59,239 nt of DNA from an uncultured Verrucomicrobiota bacterium (GTDB taxonomy: Bacteria; Verrucomicrobiota; Verrucomicrobiia; Opitutales; Seribacteraceae): assembly GCA_902580225.1 (NCBI GenBank), contig CACHJU010000010.1:1-59239 (forward strand), in the 5' to 3' direction. Under the pieces are notes generated by a model that was not told the origin of the DNA, made no database searches, and worked only from the letters and a program-made list of their open reading frames with translations. The translations under genes were made by a program, and so were the position numbers. Below, in pieces: positions 46,254 through 55,299 of the stretch (the first letter of the stretch is position 1; each line of letters starts with the position of its first letter).

Positions 46254-47096
46254 TTAGAGAGTCTTGATCAGTTTCACACCATTTCCCGGTTCAGGCATAG
46301 TGACTTCACCCTCGATGAGTCCATGTTTCTTTAAAAACTTGTCGGCGGCAATAATGGTCAGATCTTTCCATGGCCGCCTTTTGAAAAATCCGTGGCTCTG
46401 CCCCTGGGCGGTCCACCACTCAATGGACTCGTTTTCGAGCGATTGCATCTTCTCGCAGGCACTCTTCCAGCCTGTCAGCCACTTATCCTTCGTGCCCCAG
46501 AAAGCAATCATGGGAGGCATGGCCGCTTTGATGTGATTTTCGAAGGTGACCTCCATATCCTTTTTGGGTTTGAGTGCCGGATTGAACAGCAGGTAAGCAA
46601 CAACAGAAGTATCGTACTCTTTGGAATCATTGGGATCATTCAGACCGGGATTTGTGGTTGCCAACAAAGCGATATGCCCGCCTGCCGAGCCTCCGCCGGC
46701 GACAATGCGTTTTGGGTCTACGCCTAGTTTGGCCGCGTTTTGTTTATACCACCTAATTGCACTCTTAGCATCGGTGATACAGAGATGTTTACCCTTGCCC
46801 AACCTGTAGTTTGCCGTGGCGGCCACGAGCCCACGAGTTGCAAAGTAGTGGCACAGATAGCGGAATGAGATCCGGTCTCCTTTGCTCCAACCACCGCCGT
46901 GGAACATGATAATTCCGGGTGCCGGCTTGCTCCGGTCATGATCCTTTGGGAAGTGAATCTCTATTTCATGAGCAACACCACCTTGTTTCTTATAAGAGTA
47001 GACTTTCCCTTCTGGTGCACCCTCACTGAGTTCACCTGTCGCACCCAGACAAGAGAAGGCCATTCCTACAAGAACAACAAATATCAATTTTCTCAT
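46254..47096 (-). CDS. Secreted alpha/beta-hydrolase (acetyl-esterase/HSL type)
   Basis: A 280-residue secreted esterase with signal peptide to about residue 19. The oxyanion motif is MFHGGGWSKGD, the nucleophile elbow GGGSAGGH, and the late Asp and His lie in FWGTKDKW and GQSHGFF. The HSL/acetylxylan-esterase-like pattern suggests removal of acetyl groups. ATG overlaps the TGA of the DUF1080 gene by four bases, so the two are translated together. Confidence 0.87.
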   Translation of the reverse strand: MRKLIFVVLVGMAFSCLGATGELSEGAPEGKVYSYKKQGGVAHEIEIHFPKDHDRSKPAPGIIMFHGGGWSKGDRISFRYLCHYFATRGLVAATANYRLGKGKHLCITDAKSAIRWYKQNAAKLGVDPKRIVAGGGSAGGHIALLATTNPGLNDPNDSKEYDTSVVAYLLFNPALKPKKDMEVTFENHIKAAMPPMIAFWGTKDKWLTGWKSACEKMQSLENESIEWWTAQGQSHGFFKRRPWKDLTIIAADKFLKKHGLIEGEVTMPEPGNGVKLIKTL

Positions 47097-47776
47097 TTAT
47101 CGATCCGGATACGAATGTTTTTGAATTCGACATTGGTTCCCTTGCCATGGTCCTGAAAGGCGATCCATCCCTTGGAAGTTGAATACTTTTCATCATGATC
47201 CGTAAGCTGGGAAAAGACCACGCCGTTAATCTTCTGAATGACCGTTGGCCCCTTGGCGATGACCACCAGATCATTCCAGCCATCTTCTTGGTAGGCAGAC
47301 TTCACTTTGTCGGGGTCCGCCACTTTCTTGATACTCTTGGTTCCATCCTTGGCATAGACTGTTTCCTCCCCGGCCAAGGCTAATTTACTTCGGTATTTTT
47401 CAGGTGCCTTGGAATGATGCCACAGGCCCATCTTGGCCTGGGGGGCCACTTCCACCTGGTACCCGCGTGACTGGAAGGGCTCGAACTCGATGGTTCTTAC
47501 CTGTACTCCAGAATTACCACTATGGAAACGGAAGGACAGGCGAAGTTCAAAATCGGCTGGCTGCCCTCCCCTCCAGAAAACCCAATTGTTGATCGTCGAT
47601 TGCTTGGGAGTAATGGCACCGTCTTTCACCATCCACATCCCCGGCATGCCTTCCCAGCCGGTCAGGTCTTTTCCATTGAAGATCGAGGTGAAGCCTTTTT
47701 CCGGGGAGGCGGCCGATAAAGGGGTGCTAATGGTTGAGAGCCATAGCAGAAGTATGAATGAAGGGAGACTATTCAT
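47093..47776 (-). CDS. Secreted DUF1080 protein
   Basis: A 227-residue protein with signal peptide to about residue 22 and one DUF1080 jelly-roll: SIFNGKDLTGWEGMPGMW, FELRLSFRFHSGNSGVQVR, GYQVEVAPQAKMGLWHH and VEFKNIRIRI. It has the typical length and is the third DUF1080 gene of the window. It follows the 1383-residue haem-motif gene by 21 bp and overlaps the esterase, placing it in an operon with the DUF1552, haem-motif and esterase genes. Confidence 0.89.
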   Translation of the reverse strand: MNSLPSFILLLWLSTISTPLSAASPEKGFTSIFNGKDLTGWEGMPGMWMVKDGAITPKQSTINNWVFWRGGQPADFELRLSFRFHSGNSGVQVRTIEFEPFQSRGYQVEVAPQAKMGLWHHSKAPEKYRSKLALAGEETVYAKDGTKSIKKVADPDKVKSAYQEDGWNDLVVIAKGPTVIQKINGVVFSQLTDHDEKYSTSKGWIAFQDHGKGTNVEFKNIRIRIDK

Positions 47777-47797
47777 GAGAAAAAGGAGAGGTTGGCA

Positions 47798-50700
47798 TTA
47801 CTTGGTGGAGAAAGCTTCGCTTTGTACCAGAGAATGAACGAAGGCAACAACCGAATGATCCTGCTTCTTTGCCGCGGAAAGGATTTCATTGGCAAGGTCC
47901 TCATCCGTAAAACCAAAGGGACGACCCAGTCCGTATCCGATCAGATGCTCGGTAAATCCTCGGGCAAAATCATCTTCGCGTTGAGCAATCAAATCACGCA
48001 TTTCAAAGTAGTCGGCAAACGCAGGGCCCTTGTGAAATTTACCGGAAGGATCAATGTCATAAGTTTTCTTGCCGTGTTTGTCTTCGGTCCGCCACTTACC
48101 GGCGGCAGTAAAGTTTTCCAAACCGAAACCGATCGGATCAATCTTACGGTGACAGCTTGCGCACTGCGGTTCTTCCTGGTGAGCAAGAACCCGTTCGCGG
48201 GCAGTGAGAGGCTTGTCGGCCAAACGGGAAAGCTGTGGAACGTTCGGAGGAGCCGGTGGAGGAGGATCATTCAATAGGTAACGTAATACCCAGGCGCCAC
48301 GTTCGACCGGACTGCTCTCGATTCCGTCACTGCCCATGGCAAGCACGGCGGCGGTTCCGAGCAATCCCCCGCGTGGAGAATCAGCAGGCAGGGAAACTTT
48401 ACGAAAGTGATCGCCAGTAACTCCCTCAATTCCGTAGTAGGTGCCCAGCAATCCATTGATCATCACATAATCACTCTTCAACAATTTTCCAAGACGGCCA
48501 CCTTTCTGATCACGCAACAACAGGGCGAAGGATTCATAGACTTCCTGCCTGGCGGAAGCACGAACACTTTCGTCAAACTCACGGTGCAATTTGGTATCAA
48601 ACTGAAAGAAGTCCAATCTCTCCATATGCAACCACTGGTGAACGAAGCCGGAAACGAATTCATTTGCCCGTGGATCTGCAATCATGCGGTCGACTTGTTT
48701 TCTCAATACCCATGACTTGCTCAGCAAGCCCTTTTCGGCCAAGTCATAAAGCCTCGCATCAGGAGGGGCACTCCATAAAAAATAAGCGAGGCGAACCGCG
48801 AGTTCGCGGTCGATGAGAGAACGCTTGGAATCTTTTGTGTTCGGCTCGTCCAGATAAAGAAAACCGGGGGAGGCCAGGATGACACTTAGAGGTGTTCGAA
48901 TCGCCACATCGAAAGAATCTCCGGCCTTAATTCTTCTCTTATATAAACCGACTAGTTGATCGATAAAAGTGGGGTCAGGTTCAACCTGGCGAAAGGCTTC
49001 GACACAAAAGCGCTGAAAAATGGAACGGGCTCTCTCTTCCTCCGTATCCACGGTTCCCGACAGGTAATTTTGTAAAATAGAAACAAGCCCATCGTCTTCT
49101 ACTTTTTCCTGTAAGGGACCTTCCCATTCCACCCAATCAACCCAAAGGGCTGGTGGAGGTGCCATTCCACCTTTATAAATCTGCCTCTTACCCCGCAGGG
49201 TATCTGCCATGAGGTTACTTTTTTCACGTAGGGAAAACTTGCGTGAACCATTGAGAGTCAATTCCACGGTAGTTTCAAAAACCTGCGGATCATGTGTAGT
49301 TCCGCTAACTTGAAAAGTTTCCAACAAGCTGAAGCTATCGCCATCCACATTTCGACTTCCTCCATTACTTACCGATCCGAGAACCGCAAAATGCCGATTC
49401 GGAGAGGTGCCCTCCACGGATCCCATGCGAACGCGGACCCGGTAATTTCCAAGGGGCAAGGGCTTGGATTTTTTCTTGGTACCTAGGGGATCCATACTGA
49501 TTTCAATGAACTCCTCGCTATTCAAATTCCCATTCCGGTCGAATACACCAAGCAAAGAGCCGCTCTTGGTCAGGGGATCGTTGAGGTAGCGCAATTGGGA
49601 AGCTGCTTCCATTTCGTAACGACGAATCCTGAACTTGGCTTCATCTAAATCTTTGACTCCCACTTCGGGACGGGGAATCCCATCTTTTTGGAAAGCAATA
49701 GCCGCGTTGTAACCCGCCTTGTAATAAGATTCGTATTTCCTCTTCACTTTGGCAGTGGCATACTTCTCCACTTCTCGGCGCAGCTTCCACATTTTTGGAT
49801 TTTTTAGAATCGGTCCTTCGATCTCGACCCAGTCTATCCAGATTGCGGGCGGGTGCCCGTATCCATTCTCCGCTTTGAATTTATTATGCTCGTCCCAGAG
49901 GGTTTTTAAATTTGCATTGTTTGGCTGCTTTTCCTGCACCGCAAATTCACGTGCCGTATCCGAACGAACTTCAATGGGAATTTCCATGATCTGGGGAGCT
50001 TCGATCGTACCGGTAACTTGATGGACACTGATTGGTTTACCTTTAAATCCCCAGTCCCTTGATTCAATGTCTCTTTGAGGGTGACCGATCTCGATAAATT
50101 TGCGGGCGACAGGAGTTCCTTTCACTGTACCCAAGCGAACGCGAAAGATATAATTACCCACGGGCATCTTCTTTGGAGCAACAATGACCCGTCCAGTCCC
50201 GTGGGTCAGTTTAAGATAAGTACCGGTATCCCGATGAGGCAGACTGACGTAATGCTTGAGCAATGCCAAATTCTTGGATCTTGATGGGTCGGCTGCAGCC
50301 GCTTTTTGGCAATCAATAAATCCATAGTCCCGTGGATCCGGTACACCCTTGAAGTGCTCGGCAAAAGTATAAAAACGATTGGGGTGATCGATCAAGCGAT
50401 TCTTCTTTCGAATCTCAGCGATGATCGCCTGGTTATGGGGAGACTTGGCTGCCTCATCCACTCCTTTTTTCCACTGCTTAAAAAGCTCCTGCCGGGCTTC
50501 CAAATTTTTAATGATTTTTTCATTAGCCGGATTAATGGTTTTTTCTGGTTCAACCCGAGTGACTTCTAATTTAGGGGCTTGATTCTCTTGGATCGGACCA
50601 TCCAACTCGATCCAATCGACCCAGACGGCCGGAGGATAGCCGTAACCATTTTCTCTTTTATGAACAAAAAACTCTCTTCTTGCTTCCTCTTCGCTGGAAT

Positions 50701-51949
50701 GCTGCTTTTCCCGAACAGCAAATTCTCTAGGTGTGTCCTTCCCAACCTCAACATAAGTCTCGATAATCTCGGGAGATTCGACCGTGCCGGTCACTTGATG
50801 GGTGCTGATAGGAAGTCCGGCGAAACCTTCGGGAACCTGGTTGACCCGTTGGGGATGGCCAATATCGATAAATCGACGAGATAAAGGGGAATCTTCCACC
50901 GCCCCTGCCCGAATTCGGATTCGGTAGGTGCCCGGAACGATATTGTGCTTGGGTGGAAGAACATCGACCCTTTGGATGCCCCATCCGAGTTTTAGGTAAG
51001 TCCCCTGGTCGGCCTTAGGAAGGCTATGATAATGGGTGATATAGGCATGGAGTCGGTCATACCCACTTTGGTAAGTAAAGGTGGCATCGAAGTCGTCCTT
51101 GAATCCGAACTTTTTCGCATCTGGAGCTCCAATCAACTGACCGGCTGAAAAATAAAATTTATGGGACCTTTGGGCATTTAATTCAAAAGTGGGGTATTCC
51201 TTACGAAAATTCTCCATGTACTCACGATTTTCCGGAGCAGCGGCTGCATTATCCACCTCTGCCTTCCAGGCATAAAATCGCTTGGCACTCTCTTCAAACC
51301 GAATCAGAGATTTCTTTTCTCGCTCGTTGATGGTCTTTTCCGGTTCAACGCGGAAAACGATATTGTCTTTAGGCGAGACTTGGAGTCTTTCAAAGGCTTC
51401 ATCCACTGCGGTTCGCCCCAACTCCAGATACTGTTCGAACTGATCGCTGGAAATAAACTGGGAAGCCCCCACGGTATCAAAAGTTCCGGATCCACCGTCG
51501 GCAGGCAGGGAATCAACATTCAGGCTGACCCCGGTCAGAGACTTCATGGTGTTTTGATATTCTCTCCGGTTCAGACGGCGCATGGTGATCTGTCCACCGG
51601 AGTCAGAAAGTTTTTTCCGGGCAAGCACCATGGTCTTGGCCAGATCTTCCAAAAAATCCGCCTTGGCCACGCTCTCGGGTTGCTTCTTATTCTCCGGTGG
51701 CATTTCTCCGGAATTCAGTACATCCAGAACTTTTTGCCAAAGTTCAGCATGCTGAAGAGTATTCACCTCCAAAGGCAAGTCTTCGAGGTTTACCTTTCCT
51801 TTTTGCGTGTCGGCATCGTGGCAATCCATGCAATAGCTAAACATGAGATCGAGATGCTTTTCCGGCACGATAGCGGTGGGATGTTCGCCCAACAGGGTGA
51901 TGGTGGTCAGGGTTAGTCCGACCAACAGGGAGGATGCTTTAAAACTCAC
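47798..51949 (-). CDS. Giant DUF1587/1592/1588/1585 haem-motif protein with triplicated insert
   Basis: A 1383-residue secreted protein starting with GTG at 51949, which overlaps the TGA of the DUF1552 gene (GTGA). Signal peptide to about residue 21, then haem motif C40-M-D-C43-H44, and DUF1587 around 122-185 (RRLNRREYQNTMKSLTG). The central region is three tandem copies of one module at about 200-453, 465-713 and 714-945. Each ends in the pattern PPA(V/I/L)W(V/I)DW followed by an E-x-x-GP motif, and the first two start with RVEPEKTIN. The C-terminal third has DUF1595/DUF1592 (VRLAYFLWSAPPDARLYDL), DUF1588 and DUF1585 with CASCH. The single-insert relative at 22601 has 870 residues. The modules look like carbohydrate-binding or spacer domains. 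Confidence 0.9.
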   Translation of the reverse strand: MSFKASSLLVGLTLTTITLLGEHPTAIVPEKHLDLMFSYCMDCHDADTQKGKVNLEDLPLEVNTLQHAELWQKVLDVLNSGEMPPENKKQPESVAKADFLEDLAKTMVLARKKLSDSGGQITMRRLNRREYQNTMKSLTGVSLNVDSLPADGGSGTFDTVGASQFISSDQFEQYLELGRTAVDEAFERLQVSPKDNIVFRVEPEKTINEREKKSLIRFEESAKRFYAWKAEVDNAAAAPENREYMENFRKEYPTFELNAQRSHKFYFSAGQLIGAPDAKKFGFKDDFDATFTYQSGYDRLHAYITHYHSLPKADQGTYLKLGWGIQRVDVLPPKHNIVPGTYRIRIRAGAVEDSPLSRRFIDIGHPQRVNQVPEGFAGLPISTHQVTGTVESPEIIETYVEVGKDTPREFAVREKQHSSEEEARREFFVHKRENGYGYPPAVWVDWIELDGPIQENQAPKLEVTRVEPEKTINPANEKIIKNLEARQELFKQWKKGVDEAAKSPHNQAIIAEIRKKNRLIDHPNRFYTFAEHFKGVPDPRDYGFIDCQKAAAADPSRSKNLALLKHYVSLPHRDTGTYLKLTHGTGRVIVAPKKMPVGNYIFRVRLGTVKGTPVARKFIEIGHPQRDIESRDWGFKGKPISVHQVTGTIEAPQIMEIPIEVRSDTAREFAVQEKQPNNANLKTLWDEHNKFKAENGYGHPPAIWIDWVEIEGPILKNPKMWKLRREVEKYATAKVKRKYESYYKAGYNAAIAFQKDGIPRPEVGVKDLDEAKFRIRRYEMEAASQLRYLNDPLTKSGSLLGVFDRNGNLNSEEFIEISMDPLGTKKKSKPLPLGNYRVRVRMGSVEGTSPNRHFAVLGSVSNGGSRNVDGDSFSLLETFQVSGTTHDPQVFETTVELTLNGSRKFSLREKSNLMADTLRGKRQIYKGGMAPPPALWVDWVEWEGPLQEKVEDDGLVSILQNYLSGTVDTEEERARSIFQRFCVEAFRQVEPDPTFIDQLVGLYKRRIKAGDSFDVAIRTPLSVILASPGFLYLDEPNTKDSKRSLIDRELAVRLAYFLWSAPPDARLYDLAEKGLLSKSWVLRKQVDRMIADPRANEFVSGFVHQWLHMERLDFFQFDTKLHREFDESVRASARQEVYESFALLLRDQKGGRLGKLLKSDYVMINGLLGTYYGIEGVTGDHFRKVSLPADSPRGGLLGTAAVLAMGSDGIESSPVERGAWVLRYLLNDPPPPAPPNVPQLSRLADKPLTARERVLAHQEEPQCASCHRKIDPIGFGLENFTAAGKWRTEDKHGKKTYDIDPSGKFHKGPAFADYFEMRDLIAQREDDFARGFTEHLIGYGLGRPFGFTDEDLANEILSAAKKQDHSVVAFVHSLVQSEAFSTK

Positions 51950-53238
51950 GCCTGTAATTCTTTTACGATACCCGAACTGTCCCCATGCCGCTCGGCATCA
52001 ATGCCCATGCCCTGAAGCATAGTCAGCCAAACATTACAAAGGGGGGTATCTTCTGGGAGTACAAGATGTTGACCCAGTTTCAGGTTGGCTCCGCCACCGG
52101 CAACCAGGGTTGGACAATTGTCGAGGTAATGAATGCTGCTGATGTTTGATCCAAAAGCGAGTGAAGTGTGATCAAACAGGCTACTGCCGTCCGCTTCTTT
52201 GACTGCTTTCAATTTATCCATGAACCCGGCGAGTAAAGTACTATGCATTTGGTCACGGGCCTTTGATGCTTCCATTCTTTCGCCAGGGGAGTAATGGCTG
52301 ACATTGTGAGCGCTGTGCGTAAAATCCATGCTTTGAAGCAGGGACTGACCAGGCATCCGATAAGTCAATGCCCGAGTGCTATCTGTTTGCAAAGCGGCAA
52401 CAATCAGGTCGTGCATCATCTCAATTTCTTCCCGACCCTTAAGCCCGGCAGGTGGTTCTTCGATAGGTGCCTTTGGTTTGGGCTTGTCCAACCAGTCTTC
52501 ATCTTTTCCGAGACGAGTTTCAATATCCCGGATGCCCTGAAAGTACTCATCCAACTTATCATTGTCATTTCTGGACAAGCCATTTTGCACCCGATTGGCT
52601 TCCGTAAGGACCGCATCCAAAACACTTCGCTTCTCATCAATCGCTGCCTGTCGTTGTTCGAGGGGTAGGTCTTCCGCAGAAAATAATTTATGGAAAGTCT
52701 TTACGGGATCGTTGTAGCCAGAAATCGGTTTACCCCGCTTATCCCAGGCAAGGGAAAGGCCAGGTCCATGCCCGGAAGCACTCCCGTCGGAGCTATCGAG
52801 TTGAATGGAAGTAAAACGAGTTTGCTGGCCAAGTTGCTCGGCTACCACCTGATCGGCGGATATGCTGTTGGCCATATTTTGTCCGGGAACCGAGTAACGG
52901 TTTGCCCCGGTTAACCAAAAGGTGCTACCCCAGTGAGCCTCGTTAGAGTAGTTGTTGGAACATCCTTGAACGATGGTAAAATCCTTCTTGTGTCTGGCCA
53001 AGGGGCTCAGGCCTTCCGACAATTGGTAGTTCGCACCCGTATCTTTTTGATCGGGATACCAAGTCTGCTTGGTCACACCGAAACCAATCCCCATAAAGAC
53101 CGCCCGTTTGGGTATGGCAACCGCAGCTTTGGTGGCAGCGGTTGCAAAACGGCGAAAACCAATGGACTCCAAGGCAGGAAGGGCGATCAATGCCCCCGCA
53201 CCGCGTAAGAAAGTTCGTCGATTAAATTCATTTTTCAT
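51946..53238 (-). CDS. DUF1552 secreted protein
   Basis: A 430-residue DUF1552 protein, paralogue of the gene at 21319. The leader (FNRRTFLRGAGALIALPALES) has Arg-Arg and suits Tat export. Family motifs are GIGFGVTKQTWYP, DKLDEYFQGIRDIE, RMPGQSLLQSMDFTHSAHNVSHY and FGSNISSIHYLDNCPTLVAGG. Coupled by GTGA overlap to the large haem-motif gene downstream, mirroring the order at 21319-25213. A candidate regulatory element lies 35 bases upstream of its ATG. Confidence 0.92.
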   Translation of the reverse strand: MKNEFNRRTFLRGAGALIALPALESIGFRRFATAATKAAVAIPKRAVFMGIGFGVTKQTWYPDQKDTGANYQLSEGLSPLARHKKDFTIVQGCSNNYSNEAHWGSTFWLTGANRYSVPGQNMANSISADQVVAEQLGQQTRFTSIQLDSSDGSASGHGPGLSLAWDKRGKPISGYNDPVKTFHKLFSAEDLPLEQRQAAIDEKRSVLDAVLTEANRVQNGLSRNDNDKLDEYFQGIRDIETRLGKDEDWLDKPKPKAPIEEPPAGLKGREEIEMMHDLIVAALQTDSTRALTYRMPGQSLLQSMDFTHSAHNVSHYSPGERMEASKARDQMHSTLLAGFMDKLKAVKEADGSSLFDHTSLAFGSNISSIHYLDNCPTLVAGGGANLKLGQHLVLPEDTPLCNVWLTMLQGMGIDAERHGDSSGIVKELQA

Positions 53239-53273
53239 ATGATGATTATAATAAAAGAATAATTTTATTTATC

Positions 53274-53304
53274 AAATGTCTTCGTTCTTAAAATCCTTAC
53301 AAAA
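53274..53304 (-). promoter_or_regulatory. Candidate promoter element upstream of DUF1552 gene
   Basis: On the minus strand it starts TTTTGTAAGGATTTT and ends GACATTT, 35 bases before the ATG at 53238. It has the same length (31) as the element at 28110-28140, with identical first ten and last seven bases. Both are followed by AT-rich leaders. The match makes a common regulator or sigma factor plausible. Confidence 0.35.
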
Positions 53305-53404
53305 AATTTTGAGAAGAAAGGATTAAAGAACCATGGTTAATTTTATATAACCGATTGACCGGAGTTTTCTTTTACAGGGAATAGAATTATGCAAATTGAG
53401 TGCT

Positions 53405-55225
53405 TCATTTAACTTCTAGCTTTTTTTGCCAATCAGAGTGTTCTTTTTTGTAAATCTGGAAGGCTCGATATTCTTCCCGGGTGAGTTGGCCGTTTTGATC
53501 TTTGTCGATGGGATCAAAGAGCCACTTCCATGTGGGGCGTGCTGCATCCCACTCGGACTTCGAGGCCATTCCGTCGCCATCCTTGTCGAAGCGTGCAAAG
53601 AGCTCCTTCACCACATCGTCCAGAGTATTTCCTTTGGTGGGGTTTTTCTTATCCTTATCATATGACAGAGGACCCTCGGGATGTTCCAGAGGAATGCCAG
53701 CCTCACGCACCTGCTGTTGGAGGTGTTCGATGTCGACTTCTTGGACGGTGATGTTTGATTTGGCGGCCATGGCCGCCGCGATTCCTGCAGCCTCACCTAG
53801 GTTCATCCAGGTGGGTTCCATGCGGATGGTGCAGAAGGCCACGTGGCTGGCGGAAACGCTCACCGGCACCAACAAATTCGAGCATTCGTCCGCTTTCGGA
53901 GTGATGGCCCGATAGGGGATATCGAATCTCGCACCTTTCTTCCAGATGCGCCCTTCGTTAATGATCTCACCCGACTCGGTGGCATAGCGGGCGGCATGGT
54001 GGCAGTCGATAAAATGAGACCCCACATGAATGACGTCTACCTTTTCCGTTTCCGTGGTGACATCGGTTTCAGTAAGGATGACTTCGCCCTTCATCCGGCG
54101 GGCTGCTCGTATATAGAGATAGTAGGGCCAGTGATCATTATCAGCCCACTCGTCTTTGCAGAATCCGTACCGCGCCATATCGGCGCGAATCGACTCGGGG
54201 ACACGAGGGTCTGATTTCAGAAACCAGAGCATCCCGTGAGTGTAATCGCGGAATTGCTGGTAAATCGCATCTCGTTCCTCGAAGCTAGCTTCGGACCAGG
54301 GAGTCTGTGCACCCGGAAGGCTCATGGAAACGATGGAGAACTGGCGATTATTGAGCTCCTTCTTACTGCTTTCGCCCATGGGGTAGAGACCGATGATGGA
54401 TCTAAGATACTTGACCGTACCGGCTTCGATGGCACGTGCCAACAGTTCCTGCTGCATGGGATCATAATTTTCCGGCTTCTCGATGGGTATCAGATTGTCC
54501 TTATTTGTGGTGAGATTCAGTCGTATGTTGTAGCAGATCGGCACCTCACTGGCGGAACCCGCTACCGGAGGGTTGCCGGGCATCACCCCGGGTAGGAGTT
54601 TGCCCTCATCGTCGTAGGGCGAGATCTCAATCTTGTCGTCGAGGTAGCGGACACCGCCTACCGTTTCGCCATACTCGTCTGAGGATTCGCGACCGATGGC
54701 GTAGGAGACACCGGCCGCCGCCATAAGATCGCCTTCGTAAGTGGCGTCGATGAAGGTCTTGGCTTGATAGGTCTGCCCGCCCCTGATCCGGAGATCTGTC
54801 AGGGTGCTCCCATCCTTTTTAATCTCATCCAGCAACTGTCCGTATCGAATGTCGACTCTGGCCTCCTTGAGCATTTCGACGAGAACCTGCTCGGCGATAC
54901 CGGACTGCCAGGTGCGGACTCTTCCCTCGGTCCACATTCCCTCACTCCGTTCGACGGCTTCGTTGAGAAACACTTCGCAAAGTCCGCCCAGAGTTTGGCG
55001 ATCGAGATGGTTTCCTTCATCGCGATTCAGACCGCTTGTGCTCAGCCCTCCGATGTGTTGAGTTTGCTCGAGAAGGATGGTGGAGGCTCCTTCCCGGGCG
55101 GCGGCAATCGCGGCCATGACACCGCCGGGCGTACCGCCGTAGACACAGACATCATATTCTTTAATGTTACCGATACAGGCAATACTCGCTACAGATATTA
55201 GCCATGTTAGAATTATCTTATTCAT
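53405..55225 (-). CDS. Secreted FAD-dependent oxidoreductase with two EF-hands
   Basis: A 606-residue flavoprotein. Signal peptide to about residue 20, then FAD fold VCVYGGTPGGVMAAIAA with ILLEQTQHIGGLSTSGL. DATYEGDLMAAAGVSYAIG and a late IRMEPTWMNLGEAAGIAAAM complete the FAD site, closely paralleling the gene at 43960. The C-terminus has two EF-hand loops (DKDGDGMASKSEW and DKDQNGQLTREEY) and ends in EHSDWQKKLEVK, similar to the tail of its paralogue. Substrate unknown; oxidation or dehydration of a sugar unit is possible. An element resembling those before 28077 and 53238 is found 55-73 bases before its ATG. Confidence 0.88.
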   Translation of the reverse strand: MNKIILTWLISVASIACIGNIKEYDVCVYGGTPGGVMAAIAAAREGASTILLEQTQHIGGLSTSGLNRDEGNHLDRQTLGGLCEVFLNEAVERSEGMWTEGRVRTWQSGIAEQVLVEMLKEARVDIRYGQLLDEIKKDGSTLTDLRIRGGQTYQAKTFIDATYEGDLMAAAGVSYAIGRESSDEYGETVGGVRYLDDKIEISPYDDEGKLLPGVMPGNPPVAGSASEVPICYNIRLNLTTNKDNLIPIEKPENYDPMQQELLARAIEAGTVKYLRSIIGLYPMGESSKKELNNRQFSIVSMSLPGAQTPWSEASFEERDAIYQQFRDYTHGMLWFLKSDPRVPESIRADMARYGFCKDEWADNDHWPYYLYIRAARRMKGEVILTETDVTTETEKVDVIHVGSHFIDCHHAARYATESGEIINEGRIWKKGARFDIPYRAITPKADECSNLLVPVSVSASHVAFCTIRMEPTWMNLGEAAGIAAAMAAKSNITVQEVDIEHLQQQVREAGIPLEHPEGPLSYDKDKKNPTKGNTLDDVVKELFARFDKDGDGMASKSEWDAARPTWKWLFDPIDKDQNGQLTREEYRAFQIYKKEHSDWQKKLEVK

Positions 55226-55280
55226 TCTTTATTTTCTTTGTTTCCAAAAAAAATACATTTAATTAGCTACATTTCAGCAA

Positions 55281-55299
55281 TCGTGAATTTCTTACAAAA
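55281..55299 (-). promoter_or_regulatory. Weak third copy of the TTTTGTAAG element
   Basis: On the minus strand TTTTGTAAGAAATTCACGA, close to the first part of the elements at 28110 and 53274, but without their GACATTT end and farther from its gene (ATG at 55225). It begins immediately after the stop of the sulfatase at 55300. It may be chance. Confidence 0.2.
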
